Source: an uncultured Flavobacteriales bacterium
Lineage (GTDB): Bacteria; Bacteroidota; Bacteroidia; Flavobacteriales_D; Crocinitomicaceae
Direction: 5' to 3'
Length of the DNA: 64,000 nucleotides
Assembly (NCBI GenBank): GCA_905480145.1
Contig: CAJQPA010000025.1
Coordinates: forward strand, 1-64,000
Below are positions 8,563-18,900 of the stretch, piece after piece; the first letter of the stretch is position 1; every line of letters starts with the position of its first letter. The translations under genes were made by a program, and so were the position numbers. The notes beneath the pieces were generated by a model. That model saw only the letters and a program-made list of their open reading frames with translations. It ran no database searches and was not told the origin of the DNA.

Positions 8563-9279
8563 TGAATAATGAATTTCACTTTCTTCAACGAGCGAGTCGC
8601 CCCTCATTTTTAAAAAAAGTTGAATTAGTGCAACAACATCCTTTTCACAATAGACTTTAATTCGCTCTAAACCTTGTTCTTCATAATATACTCTAGCAAC
8701 GTCCGCTCCAGAAATATCATCTTTTGGGGTTGGGATATTAAACACATGACAAAGAAGTGCTAATGATGTATACGCCTTAAAGTCTCCGAACTTCCATAGT
8801 TCCATTGTGTCCAAATGATTAATTTCCCACGGTTTTTTTCCGGCGATATTCAACGTCTCAGGTAATTCTAAGCCGTTAATCAACATTCTCCTACATATAT
8901 ATGGGAAATCAAACTCTTTCGCGTTGTGACCGCATAGAATGCTGTTTGGAGAGTTATAGTGCTCACCTAAAAGACTACTGAATTGTTTTAATAACGTTTC
9001 TTCATCATCATGATAAAATGATTTCATTCTAATTTGACGACCAGTAGATGTGACCGTAACAAACCCAACAGAAATACAAACAATTTTTCCGAACTCGGCA
9101 TATATACTTCCTCTTTCACTATAGATCTCTTCGAAAGATTTATCATCTTTCTGCATGAACCTTGTTTTCGATTCGAACAGTTTCTTTCCTTCTGAATCCA
9201 TTTCGTTATAATTATAGATCAAAGGAGCTGTTTCAATATCTAAAAATAAAATTTTTTCTGTCTGTACTTTCTTTAGCAT
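8560..9279 (-). CDS. PolB-type 3'-5' exonuclease (RNase H fold)
   Basis: A 239-residue nuclease related to the proofreading exonuclease domain of family B DNA polymerases (DNA_pol_B_exo2-like). DEDDy residues are visible: Asp14 and Glu16 in FLDIETAP (Exo I), HNAKEFDFPYICRRM (Exo II), and YCEKDVVALIQLF near the C-terminus with Y-x3-D (Exo III). No polymerase domain is attached, so it is a stand-alone exonuclease. The substrate and role, probably DNA repair or end processing, cannot be read from the sequence. It is transcribed away from the fRMsr gene at 9370. Confidence 0.85.
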   Translation of the reverse strand: MLKKVQTEKILFLDIETAPLIYNYNEMDSEGKKLFESKTRFMQKDDKSFEEIYSERGSIYAEFGKIVCISVGFVTVTSTGRQIRMKSFYHDDEETLLKQFSSLLGEHYNSPNSILCGHNAKEFDFPYICRRMLINGLELPETLNIAGKKPWEINHLDTMELWKFGDFKAYTSLALLCHVFNIPTPKDDISGADVARVYYEEQGLERIKVYCEKDVVALIQLFLKMRGDSLVEESEIHYS

Positions 9280-9356
9280 TCTTCTACTTTTTTTTGCGTT
9301 TGTTATTTAAGTTAATGAAAATTATTACTTCCTTTCATAAAGTTCCACGATTAATT

Positions 9357-9364
9357 TAATTTTG
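9357..9364 (+). promoter_or_regulatory. -7 element five bases before the fRMsr start
   Basis: TAATTTTG fits TAnnTTTG. Only TACCA separates it from the ATG at 9370, so the transcript should start at or very near the ATG. TTTC at 9333-9336, with a 20-bp spacer, is a weak -33 candidate. Confidence 0.5.
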
Positions 9365-9369
9365 TACCA

Positions 9370-9849
9370 ATGGCTGAACATTTAGAAATAAGTTCCGGAG
9401 AAAAGGAAGAGGTATACGCGACACTGCTCAAACAAGTTGTTGCATTAGTTGGTGACGAGACAGATCAAACAGCAAACCTCGCTAATGTTTCGGCAGCACT
9501 TCAACAAACCTTTAATCATTTATGGGTTGGGTTCTATATGGTTAAAGATGGAGAGCTTGTGCTAGGGCCTTTTCAAGGGCCGATTGCTTGCACTCGGATA
9601 CAAAAAGGTCGCGGTGTGTGCGGAAAATCATGGGAGGACAAAAGAACCTTTGTTGTGGATGACGTTGATGCTTTTCCTGGTCATATTGCTTGTAGCTCTG
9701 CTTCAAAAAGTGAAATTGTTGTTCCATTGGTTAAGGAGGGCTCCGTGATTGGTGTTTTAGACGTGGATAGCTCAGAATTAGCTACCTTTGATAACGCAGA
9801 TAGTAAATACTTAAACCTTCTTTGTGAATGGCTAGTTACCGTTATTTAA
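9370..9849 (+). CDS. Free methionine-(R)-sulfoxide reductase (GAF domain)
   Basis: A 159-residue cytosolic GAF-fold enzyme that reduces free L-methionine-(R)-sulfoxide, using thioredoxin. All three cysteines of the fRMsr catalytic cycle are visible: Cys74 and Cys84 in ACTRIQKGRGVCG, and Cys108 in FPGHIACSSASKSEIVVP. The family length is about 160, so the gene is complete. The last 22 bp overlap the start of the lipoprotein gene at 9828, which suggests co-transcription. The start is fixed by the promoter lying only 5 nt upstream. Confidence 0.93.
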   Translation: MAEHLEISSGEKEEVYATLLKQVVALVGDETDQTANLANVSAALQQTFNHLWVGFYMVKDGELVLGPFQGPIACTRIQKGRGVCGKSWEDKRTFVVDDVDAFPGHIACSSASKSEIVVPLVKEGSVIGVLDVDSSELATFDNADSKYLNLLCEWLVTVI

Positions 9850-11381
9850 TTCTTTTACCCTTATTTTTTGTCCTTTCTTGCGCTCAGATTGGCACAATTA
9901 CCGGAGGTATGGACGATGTAGTTGCACCACAACCAATTATGAATAAGGTTGAGCCAAAGAATGAATCAATCAATTTCACCGCTAAAGAAATTAAAATTCC
10001 CTTCAATGAATTTATTAAGCTAAAAGATGCGTCCAGCAATATTCGAATTGTTCCGCCACACGCAACAATAAAATCAAGTATAAAAGGAAAAGTGTTAACG
10101 CTTAGGTGGGATGATACACTTCAGGAGAATACAACTTATGCCATCTATTTAAATAATGTCGTTCAAGACATCACTGAATCCAATGATACGTTGATTCAAT
10201 ATGTGTTTTCAACAGGAGCCAGCATTGATAGTTTGTCATATTCGTTAAAAATTGTTGATGCCATCAATAACACTCCCATTAATAAATGCGTAGTGGCTTT
10301 GCGCGACACCGCTTCAAATGAACTACAAAGTTTTGCAGAGTCAGATATTAACGGAAATGTTCATTTACGCTATTTACCTTCAAAATCATTTAAAGTGATT
10401 GCTTTTTTGGATGAAAATGGCGATTTAACACTACAAAATCATGAAAAAGTGGGTTTTAAAGGAAATCAAATTGTGAATATTAATCAACAAATTATAGACT
10501 CTATACCAATCCGGCTTTTTCAACCTGTTCTGCTTCCAAAAATTACAACAGCAAAATACATTAGCAATGGAACGTTTGCCATTGGTGCCACAACTAAAAT
10601 TGATGATGCACAAATTTTCATAGACGGGTCAACGGTAAACTCTGAAAAAATCAGAACGTTATCTAATGACAGTCTTCTTGTTTTTCATGACACTAGAAAT
10701 ATAAATGAGCTTCAACTAATTGTTTCAACTTCTGTATTGAGAGACACCAATAAAATTCGCTTCAATGATTATAAAAAAAAGAGACCCGTCTCAATCCGTC
10801 CTTTGAATTCAAAGAATACATTTTCTCCGAGCGATACAATCTCATTCAACTGCACGGACTATATTGAATCTGTTGACACGAGTTTAATTACTTTGTTAAA
10901 TAAAGAAGACTCTACACGTATTCACAACTATTCCGTCAATTTTAAATATAATCAATTGTATTTTCAGCTAGGCAAAGAAGAATTGAATACACTTAATATA
11001 ACTTTTAATAACGGCGCTATTATAACGACACACGGGTCAACAAAACTTAAGGTTTATGATCTAGAGTTACTGCCAAAAAGAAAATTTGGTTCGATAAAAG
11101 TTCAGGTAGAAAATTATTCTTCTCCCATTATTTTACAGATCTTTAAGAATGGAAAACTTAAAGAAGAAAGGGCAGTTGACCCATCCACATCATCCATTCT
11201 GTTTGAGGAGTTAGAACCCAACTCTTACTCTTTTAGAATAGTTGAAGAATCCATAATTAATGGTGTTTGGGACACTGGAGACTTAGAAAGTCACACTCAA
11301 CCTGAGACCATTTATTACTATTCAAAACCAATAAAGGTTAGAGCAAATTGGGAAGTTGAAGCGACTTTAATTAAAGACTAA
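9828..11381 (+). CDS. Ig-like (Big_5) domain lipoprotein
   Basis: A 517-residue predicted lipoprotein: signal peptide with lipobox VLSCAQ (Cys18), followed by IGTITGGMDDVVAP. The SCAQIGxxTGGxxD leader is a common start of Bacteroidota Big_5 proteins. Residues about 35-130 form the Ig-like Big_5 domain (IKIPFNEFIKLKD ... TLRWDDTLQENTTYAIYL). The rest is beta-rich, with a carboxypeptidase-regulatory-like stretch (about 140-210) and little recognisable sequence beyond. Its start overlaps fRMsr by 22 bp, and the PAP2 gene follows 6 bp after its stop. Probably an envelope structural protein; no enzymatic motif seen. Confidence 0.75.
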   Translation: MASYRYLILLPLFFVLSCAQIGTITGGMDDVVAPQPIMNKVEPKNESINFTAKEIKIPFNEFIKLKDASSNIRIVPPHATIKSSIKGKVLTLRWDDTLQENTTYAIYLNNVVQDITESNDTLIQYVFSTGASIDSLSYSLKIVDAINNTPINKCVVALRDTASNELQSFAESDINGNVHLRYLPSKSFKVIAFLDENGDLTLQNHEKVGFKGNQIVNINQQIIDSIPIRLFQPVLLPKITTAKYISNGTFAIGATTKIDDAQIFIDGSTVNSEKIRTLSNDSLLVFHDTRNINELQLIVSTSVLRDTNKIRFNDYKKKRPVSIRPLNSKNTFSPSDTISFNCTDYIESVDTSLITLLNKEDSTRIHNYSVNFKYNQLYFQLGKEELNTLNITFNNGAIITTHGSTKLKVYDLELLPKRKFGSIKVQVENYSSPIILQIFKNGKLKEERAVDPSTSSILFEELEPNSYSFRIVEESIINGVWDTGDLESHTQPETIYYYSKPIKVRANWEVEATLIKD

Positions 11382-11387
11382 TTGAAA

Positions 11388-11993
11388 ATGAAAAATGCAT
11401 TGTTTTTTGTGTTTGCTTTAATTCAAATGAATGTTTCTGCGCAGAACGCTGATATTGATCTTTTAAGAAAAATAAATGTGGACAGAAATCCTAAGTTGGA
11501 TCAAACGCTTTCTTTAATTACAAACACGAGTACCCCTATCAGCTTTTTAATGCCTGCCGCAGTTTTCACAATTGGACTTGTTAATAAAGACAGTCTCTTA
11601 AAACGAAAAGCTTTCGTCATCGGCGGTTCTTTAATAATAAGCACGGCAATTTCTACAGGAATTAAATTTGCCGCAAACCGAGAGCGCCCATTTGAAACTT
11701 ACCCAGAAATAATAAAACTAACAAAGGGAGGCAGCCCTTCTTTTCCTTCTGGACACACTTCCGTTGCTTTTAGCGCAGCGACCAGCTTAAGTTTAATGTT
11801 TCCAAAATGGTATGTTATCGCTCCAGCTTATGTTTGGGCCGGGGCTGTTGGTTATTCAAGAATGCATTTAGGTGTTCATTATCCTTCAGATGTGCTCGTC
11901 GGCGCTGCTATTGGAGCTGGTTCTGCCTTACTAAGTAAATGGGTGGTTCATAAAATATATTCACGAAAAAAGAATAAGGCAAACTTAATTTAG
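11388..11993 (+). CDS. PAP2-family membrane phosphatase
   Basis: A 201-residue integral membrane phosphatase of the type 2 phosphatidic acid phosphatase family. The full three-part signature is present: KFAANRERP (K-x6-RP), PSFPSGHTSVAFSA (PSGH), and YSRMHLGVHYPSDV (SR-x5-H-x3-D). An N-terminal signal-like segment and several hydrophobic helices surround them. Substrates of such proteins include undecaprenyl-pyrophosphate and phosphatidylglycerol phosphate; this one cannot be assigned. The ATG at 11388 is preferred over an in-frame TTG two codons upstream. Confidence 0.88.
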   Translation: MKNALFFVFALIQMNVSAQNADIDLLRKINVDRNPKLDQTLSLITNTSTPISFLMPAAVFTIGLVNKDSLLKRKAFVIGGSLIISTAISTGIKFAANRERPFETYPEIIKLTKGGSPSFPSGHTSVAFSAATSLSLMFPKWYVIAPAYVWAGAVGYSRMHLGVHYPSDVLVGAAIGAGSALLSKWVVHKIYSRKKNKANLI

Positions 11994-12020
11994 CCAATTC
12001 ATTTTTCTTATTTTTAGCCC

Positions 12021-12962
12021 ATGCTAGAAGCACTTCGCAGGTTTAAATTTTCTTATTCTCTTTATAATTTTTTTCAAAAGAAAAAGTTAGTTTATAACAT
12101 ACCGTTGTATGAGAAATACGGGTTAAATAAAAAGTATTATTCTTCCGTTTCAAGTGTTGATTTCAAGGGGTTAGATAATCCAAAGAATGTCCTAGACGAA
12201 TTCGACTCTCGTGATATTCTTCCAAAAGATCCTTTATTTAACAAACTCGATAGCAATACACAATCAGAACTGCTCAAATGGTCTAAAAATGGGTATGCTA
12301 TATTAGAAAAATTTTTCTCTAACGAAGAAATAGATTCTTTTAACAACGAGGTAAACTCTTTGGTTGAATCGAAGCAAGCAAACTGGAAGAACAACGGAAA
12401 TAAGATCATGTTTGCGATTCATAAGTCTGCTTTATTGCACTCTGCTGGAAGCAATAAAAAACTAATCTCAATTTTAAACCTTCTATTGGGAAAAAAAGTG
12501 AGCTTATTCCAAAGTATAAACTTTCTAAAAGGCAGTCAACAAAGGTCCCATTCAGACTCAATTCATATGACCACCTTTCCATATGGTAATTTAATTGCTG
12601 TTTGGGTCGCGCTTGAAGATATTACCCCAGATTGCGGACCTTTGCATTATTATCCAGGGTCACATAAGCTACCTTATATATTCAACGAGGCATACTCTAA
12701 TGTTGGTTCTAAATACAAACTGGGTGACAAACATTACTCTGTGTATGAAGATCTTATTGAGAGTGTAATCAAAGATAATGATTTTCAAAAGGAAATCTTT
12801 CTTCCAAAAAAAGGAGATGTTTTAATATGGCATGCTAACGTTTTACATGGAGGGGAAAAAATGACAAACCCTGATAGCTCAAGGAAAAGTATGGTTTTTC
12901 ATTACTATACCGACGACGCTGTTTGTTTTCACGAAATAACACAACGTCCAACTTTAAAATAA
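12021..12962 (+). CDS. Phytanoyl-CoA dioxygenase (PhyH) family protein
   Basis: A 313-residue non-heme Fe(II)/2-oxoglutarate dioxygenase. The iron facial triad is visible as HSD in QQRSHSDSIHM (near residue 176) and the distal histidine in LIWHANVLHGG; the 2-oxoglutarate-binding arginine is likely in DSSRKSMVFHYY. CGPLHYYPGSHKLPY is a standard PhyH motif. PhyH homologs hydroxylate lipids, antibiotics or other small molecules; the substrate is unknown. Its ATG follows the near-consensus -7 element TATTTTTA (12009-12016) by 4 nt. It converges with the membrane gene at 12968 with a 5-bp gap. Confidence 0.82.
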   Translation: MLEALRRFKFSYSLYNFFQKKKLVYNIPLYEKYGLNKKYYSSVSSVDFKGLDNPKNVLDEFDSRDILPKDPLFNKLDSNTQSELLKWSKNGYAILEKFFSNEEIDSFNNEVNSLVESKQANWKNNGNKIMFAIHKSALLHSAGSNKKLISILNLLLGKKVSLFQSINFLKGSQQRSHSDSIHMTTFPYGNLIAVWVALEDITPDCGPLHYYPGSHKLPYIFNEAYSNVGSKYKLGDKHYSVYEDLIESVIKDNDFQKEIFLPKKGDVLIWHANVLHGGEKMTNPDSSRKSMVFHYYTDDAVCFHEITQRPTLK

Positions 12963-12967
12963 GACTC

Positions 12968-13558
12968 TTATATTTCTGAAAACCTCCACTTATATAAGGT
13001 CGTGAACAATACCGTTCCGAAAACATAAATAATTTCAGGAAAAATGTGAAATTGTGAAAGTCCAAAAGTTAACCCACAAAAACCAATAACCACAATGAAG
13101 GCTTGAAGATGCTTACTCCATAAGTCTTTCATTATCGTGTTTCTGTATTTTGCTCTCGCTAAAAATTGCATTTTATACTGCTGATACCCCACAAAAAATA
13201 ACAAAGGAAAGAGAACATATCCTTGTTTTATTCCTAATTCTGTATAGTTCCAAAAGTTTTGGGCTTGTTGTTTAAAGTCAATAGATGGATCTATGGACCT
13301 CATCACTGCGTGAATTAATACAATAACAATAAAAATTAAAAACAGGCTTATCAATCCGCTTTTAACCCACATTAACTTATTCGACTTCTCCAATTGAAAG
13401 TCCGTTGTTTTTCTGGATTTAAGGTGAATTACAAATTCATTCGCAAACAAGTCGATGATGTAAAACAAGAGAATAAAATATAAACCCCAATCCCAAAGAA
13501 AAAAACCAAGCAACGGAATTAATGCTTCGGAAAATAATTGAATCGACTTTTGACTCAT
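12968..13558 (-). CDS. Multi-pass membrane protein of unknown function
   Basis: A 196-residue protein with about five hydrophobic segments (residues about 13-37, 66-90, 112-130, 149-165, 171-185). It begins MSQKSIQLFSEALIPLLGFFLWDWGLYFILLFYIIDLFANEF. I recognise no catalytic motif or certain family. It starts 2 bp beyond the stop of the TPR lipoprotein gene, so it is probably the second gene of a two-gene operon driven from the promoter at 14586. Confidence 0.7.
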   Translation of the reverse strand: MSQKSIQLFSEALIPLLGFFLWDWGLYFILLFYIIDLFANEFVIHLKSRKTTDFQLEKSNKLMWVKSGLISLFLIFIVIVLIHAVMRSIDPSIDFKQQAQNFWNYTELGIKQGYVLFPLLFFVGYQQYKMQFLARAKYRNTIMKDLWSKHLQAFIVVIGFCGLTFGLSQFHIFPEIIYVFGTVLFTTLYKWRFSEI

Positions 13559-13560
13559 AT

Positions 13561-14574
13561 CTATCTAATCTCGTACGCTCGATCTCTTGCTAAAGAAAAC
13601 TCTGGATCAAATTTTAAACAATTAGAGTAGGCTTTTAAAGCTTTCTCTCTGTCTCCTTTGGATTGATGACATAATCCAAGATTGTACCATGCTTCCACGT
13701 ATTTTGGGTTGGTTTCTATAGCGCTTTTGAAAAAATAAAGAGCGCTATCTATATTCTTCTCTACTCTATGGAGGTTTCCTTGATGAAACAACCCTCTTGA
13801 AACATAGAGCTCTGAAGTATCTTTGGTCATCTCCCTGTACATTTCTTTCGCTCCTTCTATTTGACCGTAAGTCTCTCTTGTAAATGCAACTTGATATTTA
13901 ACTTCTAAATTATTAGGCTCTAACTCATGTGCTGTTGTAAAGTACTCCACACAGACCGGATTGTCCTCACTTTGATAAATTTGTCCTAAAATAAAGTATG
14001 CCGCAAAAAATTCTGGATCCCTTTGAATTGCCGTTTCATATGACGACTTTGCAAGTTCTTTATTTTTTAGCATTAAATAAGCCGTTCCCTTTAAAACATA
14101 AGCATCTCTATATTTTTGGTCAACTCTTAACGCTTCATTGACATATTGAAATGTTTTTTCAAAATCCTGTTGAAAAAGAAAAGTTGAAGCTAGCCCGACC
14201 AGTGCTGTCGTATTTTTAGGTTGCTTTTTAACAATGATCTTATAGTGTCTTTGTGCAGCAATAATATCAGACAAAGAGCGATTTTCTCTATTGTTTAATA
14301 TTTGAGCATAAAGCAGTCTCGCTGATAAGTTATTTGAGTCCAACCGGAAAGCCCGAGAAGCATCCACCATCGCAAGGTCGTGGTTATATTCTTTAAAGTT
14401 ATTTTCTCCCCTCTCTACTAACAAAGGAACACTATCAGGGTTTAAGACAATTAAGCTATCTAGGTTAAGGGGTTTATCGCTTGTCGTGACTGGCAGGTTA
14501 CTGTTATTATCACAGCTTACTATTGAAGAGAATAATCCTACAAAAAAAAGAAAGGTAAAAATATGCGTTTTCAT
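13561..14574 (-). CDS. TPR-repeat lipoprotein
   Basis: A 337-residue predicted lipoprotein, lipobox SIVSC at the end of a signal peptide (Cys at about residue 21). The mature part is a solenoid of about eight tetratricopeptide repeats, for example AYVLKGTAYLMLKNKELAKSSY, AAYFILGQIYQSEDNPV and AWYNLGLCHQSKGDREKALKAY, the last near the C-terminus. TPR solenoids bind other proteins; the partner is unknown. The start lies 4 nt after a perfect -7 element. The gene is divergent from the small membrane protein at 14703. Confidence 0.85.
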   Translation of the reverse strand: MKTHIFTFLFFVGLFSSIVSCDNNSNLPVTTSDKPLNLDSLIVLNPDSVPLLVERGENNFKEYNHDLAMVDASRAFRLDSNNLSARLLYAQILNNRENRSLSDIIAAQRHYKIIVKKQPKNTTALVGLASTFLFQQDFEKTFQYVNEALRVDQKYRDAYVLKGTAYLMLKNKELAKSSYETAIQRDPEFFAAYFILGQIYQSEDNPVCVEYFTTAHELEPNNLEVKYQVAFTRETYGQIEGAKEMYREMTKDTSELYVSRGLFHQGNLHRVEKNIDSALYFFKSAIETNPKYVEAWYNLGLCHQSKGDREKALKAYSNCLKFDPEFSLARDRAYEIR

Positions 14575-14578
14575 GTAA

Positions 14579-14586
14579 CAAAGTTA
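14579..14586 (-). promoter_or_regulatory. -7 element four bases before the TPR lipoprotein start
   Basis: On the minus strand TAACTTTG (14586 to 14579) matches TAnnTTTG and is followed by TTAC and then the ATG at 14574. The transcript is predicted to be leaderless or almost so. No convincing -33 motif. Confidence 0.5.
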
Positions 14587-14690
14587 TTCGAATTTTTATT
14601 ATTTACACTCCTATTCATTAGTTCGTTTATCCTGTTCACTCAATTCTTGAACGTATTTAGCCAAGAGGTTACACTTTACTCAATATTTTG

Positions 14691-14698
14691 TAAATTTG
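14691..14698 (+). promoter_or_regulatory. -7 element four bases before the 14703 gene
   Basis: TAAATTTG matches TAnnTTTG, followed by TTGC and the ATG at 14703. It forms a divergent pair with the minus-strand element at 14586-14579; both genes appear leaderless. The -33 region is weak. Confidence 0.5.
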
Positions 14699-14702
14699 TT
14701 GC

Positions 14703-14942
14703 ATGAACAAATACACCCGTATTTTATTAATACTTGTCGTTCTCTTAATTGTTGATTATTCCTTTAGTCAGGGCTGTTCTCAATGTAAACTTTTAGCCGA
14801 GCAGGGCAGTGAGGTTGATGAAGATTCTTTTGGGACTAATATCAATTCAGGTATACTCTATTTGATGGCATTACCTTACATAGCTTTGGTGATCGTGTTA
14901 ATCGCATTCAGAAAGAAAGTTATGATGCTTTTTAAGCGTTAA
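14703..14942 (+). CDS. Small membrane protein with GCSQCK motif
   Basis: A 79-residue protein with two hydrophobic segments: an N-terminal signal-like helix (about 6-22) and a second helix (about 50-68), followed by a basic tail RKKVMMLFKR. Between them is GCSQCKLLAEQGSEVDEDSFGTNINSGILYL. The CxxC-like pair Cys-Ser-Gln-Cys just after the first helix suggests redox or metal contact on the outside face, but the function is unknown. Its last 4 bases overlap the end of the convergent PorP/SprF gene. Confidence 0.7.
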   Translation: MNKYTRILLILVVLLIVDYSFSQGCSQCKLLAEQGSEVDEDSFGTNINSGILYLMALPYIALVIVLIAFRKKVMMLFKR

Positions 14943-15979
14943 AACCTTTGTTTTCCTCTGGTTTTAAAAAGAGAATTACTAAAATTAGTATATGACAAGG
15001 AGAATTCTAACGAGCCTCCACTATAAGCTCTTCTTAGTTTTGAAATCGTCACATCATAAGACATTCCCAACTGAAAACCTCTCCAGTGTATTAATACAGA
15101 GGGAATAACCGCATCAAAATGCCTGTAATATGCTCCAAAACCAAAAAATGATTCTTGGGTGTTTCCAGTAATTTTAGTGCCGTTTTCAAACCTATACCTC
15201 AGCATACCGCCTATCAACGTCTCATAATGCCCGCCCTGCATAAACTGCACACCATTTATATCAATAGCCAGTGGGCTACCTTGTATTTCTTTAACTATAC
15301 CAATATGCCCTACATACTTTCGGTGAAGTCGTTCTGCTTCTCCAGAAGAATACTTCAATACAGGTGCGTTTAAATGAAAACCTGCTATGCCGAGCTTAAA
15401 TTTAAACTTGTTGTTTCTTTGAAATGTATTTTTTCCACCATCAAACACATAAAAAATTCCCGCAGATGCGTCAATATAGTTGAATGAAACCAACGTGTTC
15501 GCTTCTCCGGCAAGAGATAAATCAAATCCTGAACCATCCCATTGAGACATAAAAGAAACATTACTTAAATCAGCCTTTCTCTGTCCCATTCCTCCTTGAA
15601 TACCTAAAGAAATTGAATGCCCGGAACCTCCCATTGGCAAAACACCGCTTAATGTTATGGAGCCATTTTGATTTCCAAAATTAGAATCTCCTCCTTGATC
15701 ATTAAACATAACCAATCCAAGTCCTAAATATGGTTTTTTATTGTGTCGTGTTTTTCCAATGTTTATGTCCGCTGCTATTGCCGTAGTCATGAACTGAGTG
15801 TTTCCGCCTAGCCATTGATTTCTATGATTAATAATAACCCTTTCCCAGCCATCGTATACACCTGCAGCTCCTGGGTTTATAAATAAAGGTGTTTGAGAAG
15901 ATTGGGCAAAATGTAAATCTTGAGCGTTAAGAGTTATCCCTCCAAACAATGCCAAACAAAACACTAATCTTATTTTCAT
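14939..15979 (-). CDS. PorP/SprF family T9SS outer-membrane protein
   Basis: A 346-residue outer-membrane protein with signal peptide (MKIRLVFCLALFGGITLNAQ) and the N-terminal family motif DLHFAQSSQTPLFINPGAAGVYDGWERVIINHRNQW. Glycine-rich beta strands follow, ending in FSLSYTNFSNSLFKTRGKQRF. PorP/SprF proteins are required for surface exposure of T9SS substrates with type B C-terminal domains, as SprF is for SprB. It starts 1 bp after the stop of such a substrate gene (15981-19328), so the pair is almost certainly co-transcribed and functionally linked. Confidence 0.92.
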   Translation of the reverse strand: MKIRLVFCLALFGGITLNAQDLHFAQSSQTPLFINPGAAGVYDGWERVIINHRNQWLGGNTQFMTTAIAADINIGKTRHNKKPYLGLGLVMFNDQGGDSNFGNQNGSITLSGVLPMGGSGHSISLGIQGGMGQRKADLSNVSFMSQWDGSGFDLSLAGEANTLVSFNYIDASAGIFYVFDGGKNTFQRNNKFKFKLGIAGFHLNAPVLKYSSGEAERLHRKYVGHIGIVKEIQGSPLAIDINGVQFMQGGHYETLIGGMLRYRFENGTKITGNTQESFFGFGAYYRHFDAVIPSVLIHWRGFQLGMSYDVTISKLRRAYSGGSLEFSLSYTNFSNSLFKTRGKQRF

Positions 15980-15980
15980 C

Positions 15981-18900
15981 TTATTTAACTAAAGTGATGT
16001 TTCCTGACAATGTCTCTGAAGATCCATCAGTGTATTTAACGTCTACCATGTATGCAAATACACCTGGGTTACATGGTAAGCCATTGTGTGTTCCGTCCCA
16101 TTCAAAATTGAAGTCTGTAGTGTACAAAATTTTATTTCCCCATCTATCGTAGATGAAAAACTCAATACTTGTGATGTTTTTCCCAACAATGATTGTATAA
16201 ATATCGTTAGAGCCATCTCCATTTGGAGAAAACCCAGTAGGTATATGAATACCAACGATACACTCTACCAATGATGCATTTGGATCACAAATATCTAATG
16301 GGTTTGTATTATCAGCAACCTCAATACCATCAATTACACCATCACCGTCCGTATCTGGATTGTTTGGGTCAGTACCAATAGGAATTTCATCACAATCTGT
16401 TAAACCATCGCCGTCAGTATCAACAATAGAAAGTCCTAATGGATCGCATGGGTCCAACGGGTCAGTTAAGTCTCCATTTGGATTGTATGGCGTAGAAGGG
16501 TCGTCAACACCTGTTAATTCTTCACCATCTGTTGCCCCATCCCCATCCGTGTCAGGATTGTTTGGGTCTGTTCCCGCTACATTCTCAACCGCATCAAAAA
16601 CACCATCTCCATCTGTATCTGTTTGACATCCTGGGAAAAAATCATCTGGATCACAGGGGTTCAGCGGGTCACTTGTCCCGCCAGAAACAAGGGGTGTTGA
16701 CGGGTCATCTATTCCCGTAATTTCTTCCCCATCGTTTAGCCCATCTCCATCAGTATCTGAATTATTCGGGTCTGTCCCGGCTGTTGCTTCATCCGCATTA
16801 GTCACGCCATCATTGTCAGGATCACAATTGTCTCCGGAATTATTTGGGTCACAGGGGTCGGTTTCATCCGAAATTCCTGTCGCAATGGCTGGTGTTCCCG
16901 GGTCGTCATTTCCTGTTGTTTCTTCACAGTCGGTTAAGCCATCTGCGTCGGTGTCAGTTATAACTGCTCCTATTGGATCACATGGGTCTAATGGATCTGT
17001 ACCGTTGGTTATTTCAACACCATCATCAATTCCATCTCCATCCGTATCAGGGTTGGTTGGGTCCGTTCCGTAAATGTTCGTTTCATCCTCATTCAATATA
17101 CCATCTCCATCGATATCTGGAGATTCAACAATAAATACTGCAACAATATTCTCTACACCGGCAATTGTAAGACTGTTTGTGTCTTCTGTAATTGGGTTTG
17201 ACATTGGTCCTGTTGTGTACTCCCAATGGTCAAACATATACCCTGGATTTGGAACCGCGATTGTATTTGTTTCAATCCCTCCGAAATAAGATGTGGTCCA
17301 AGGGTAACTTGGAGGCCAAATGGAGTTTACTTTAATGGTTCCTGCTCCAACTGGGGTTACATCAAATGTTACATCAAAAGGGCCTGTAAGATCATAGCAG
17401 TCAATCAAACCGCTTTCCATCGCCAGGCATCTATCATTAATAAAGTCTCTTAGTTGCTGCACATTCCCATTCCAACCAGAAATAGAGCCTCCCCATTTAT
17501 TTACCTGTCCAACCATTTCTGGGGCAATTTCATTAATCATACTATCCAAAAGTGTTAGCATATAATCACAAGAAAAAGTAGTGTTAATTAAATCTGTGTA
17601 TCGTGCAATGTAATATTGCTCAACAACAGGGTTTTCATTGATTAGTTTTGATAAGATTTCAGTGTGTCCTTGACCTCCTGGGTCAGGTAAGTTTTCAGCG
17701 TTGCAGGGGTCAGCGTTTGCTGTTTCATCTGGTATTCCGGTATAGTTTACATAATGTCCAAATGTAGCATCCATATCCCATAAGGTATATCTCCATTTTG
17801 TTTTTGATCCTGCAGGATCCATTCCCCTGAACCAAGCTGTATTCCAGTTTAACCAATCCATATTAACTACATATGAATTAAACATAAAATAATCGCAAAG
17901 TGATTTCCATTTTAATTGAGATTGAACATAATCAAAACTTGCACCGGGAGCCATACTATTTGCATTCACATAAGCACGCAATGCATCCCAATCACTTTGA
18001 GCATTAGGAGCGCCATATTCTTCCCACGTTGCTCCCCAAGTTTTTAAATATTGTAAATTAAATTTATCTTGATCATAATAATAGTCTGTGTAGTCATGGT
18101 CATCTGCTTTCTCCCTAATTTCATAGACTCCCCAATATTGACCGTTTAAATACACAACACAGGGTCTCCATGTTCTTTCATCTAACAGCATGTCGGAACG
18201 AATAGATAATGTATGAATGAATGCATCTCTAATGTGCGCGCCACCAGTCTCAAAAGGATAGTTATCACTCGCTCCAGGCTTCAGCATTACTCTTTGAAAA
18301 TCCGTTCTGGTTTTATCTGGGAAAATTTGATGGTCAAGATCATCATTATACCCCATCTGATCTTTCATGATAAAATCAAATCCTCTTTGGTCATAGAACC
18401 ATGAATCATTTCCATGTTTATTGAATCCGCCTTCTCCTTCATCAATAAAGCTTCCGTCTTGCTCAAACAACTCAAAAGACCCTACCTCATTAAATGGAGA
18501 TTGATTACCATTCGCCACTAAGTCATATACTCCTGTTCCGCAAACGGAAACAACAGGAACTCCATGATTTTCATTTATAAAATATGTGTTTGATTCGGTA
18601 AAACTTGGTTTGTCCACGCCAAAAGACGCTGCACGAACAACAGTCGTTGTTGAAATGCTAACTGCTCCTGTATATGCCGTAGAACCAAGACTTGGTCTAG
18701 AACCATCTGTCGTATAGCGAATTGTTGCAGAAGCATCTGCACAAGTCATAGTCAATGATTGAGCGCCTACATAAAACCCTGGAGCTAAACTTAATTGAGG
18801 TTTTGGTTCATAAAAATTTTCCGCTCCTGTATTGTTTGCATTAGGTGTGGGGTTTGTGAAAAGTTTCCAGTCAACTGCTCCGTTTGTTGATCGCCCAACA

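Noticed and set aside
16290-17120. Repeat array that could be taken for a CRISPR
   Set aside because: Units are in-frame thrombospondin type 3 protein repeats of unequal length without unique spacers.
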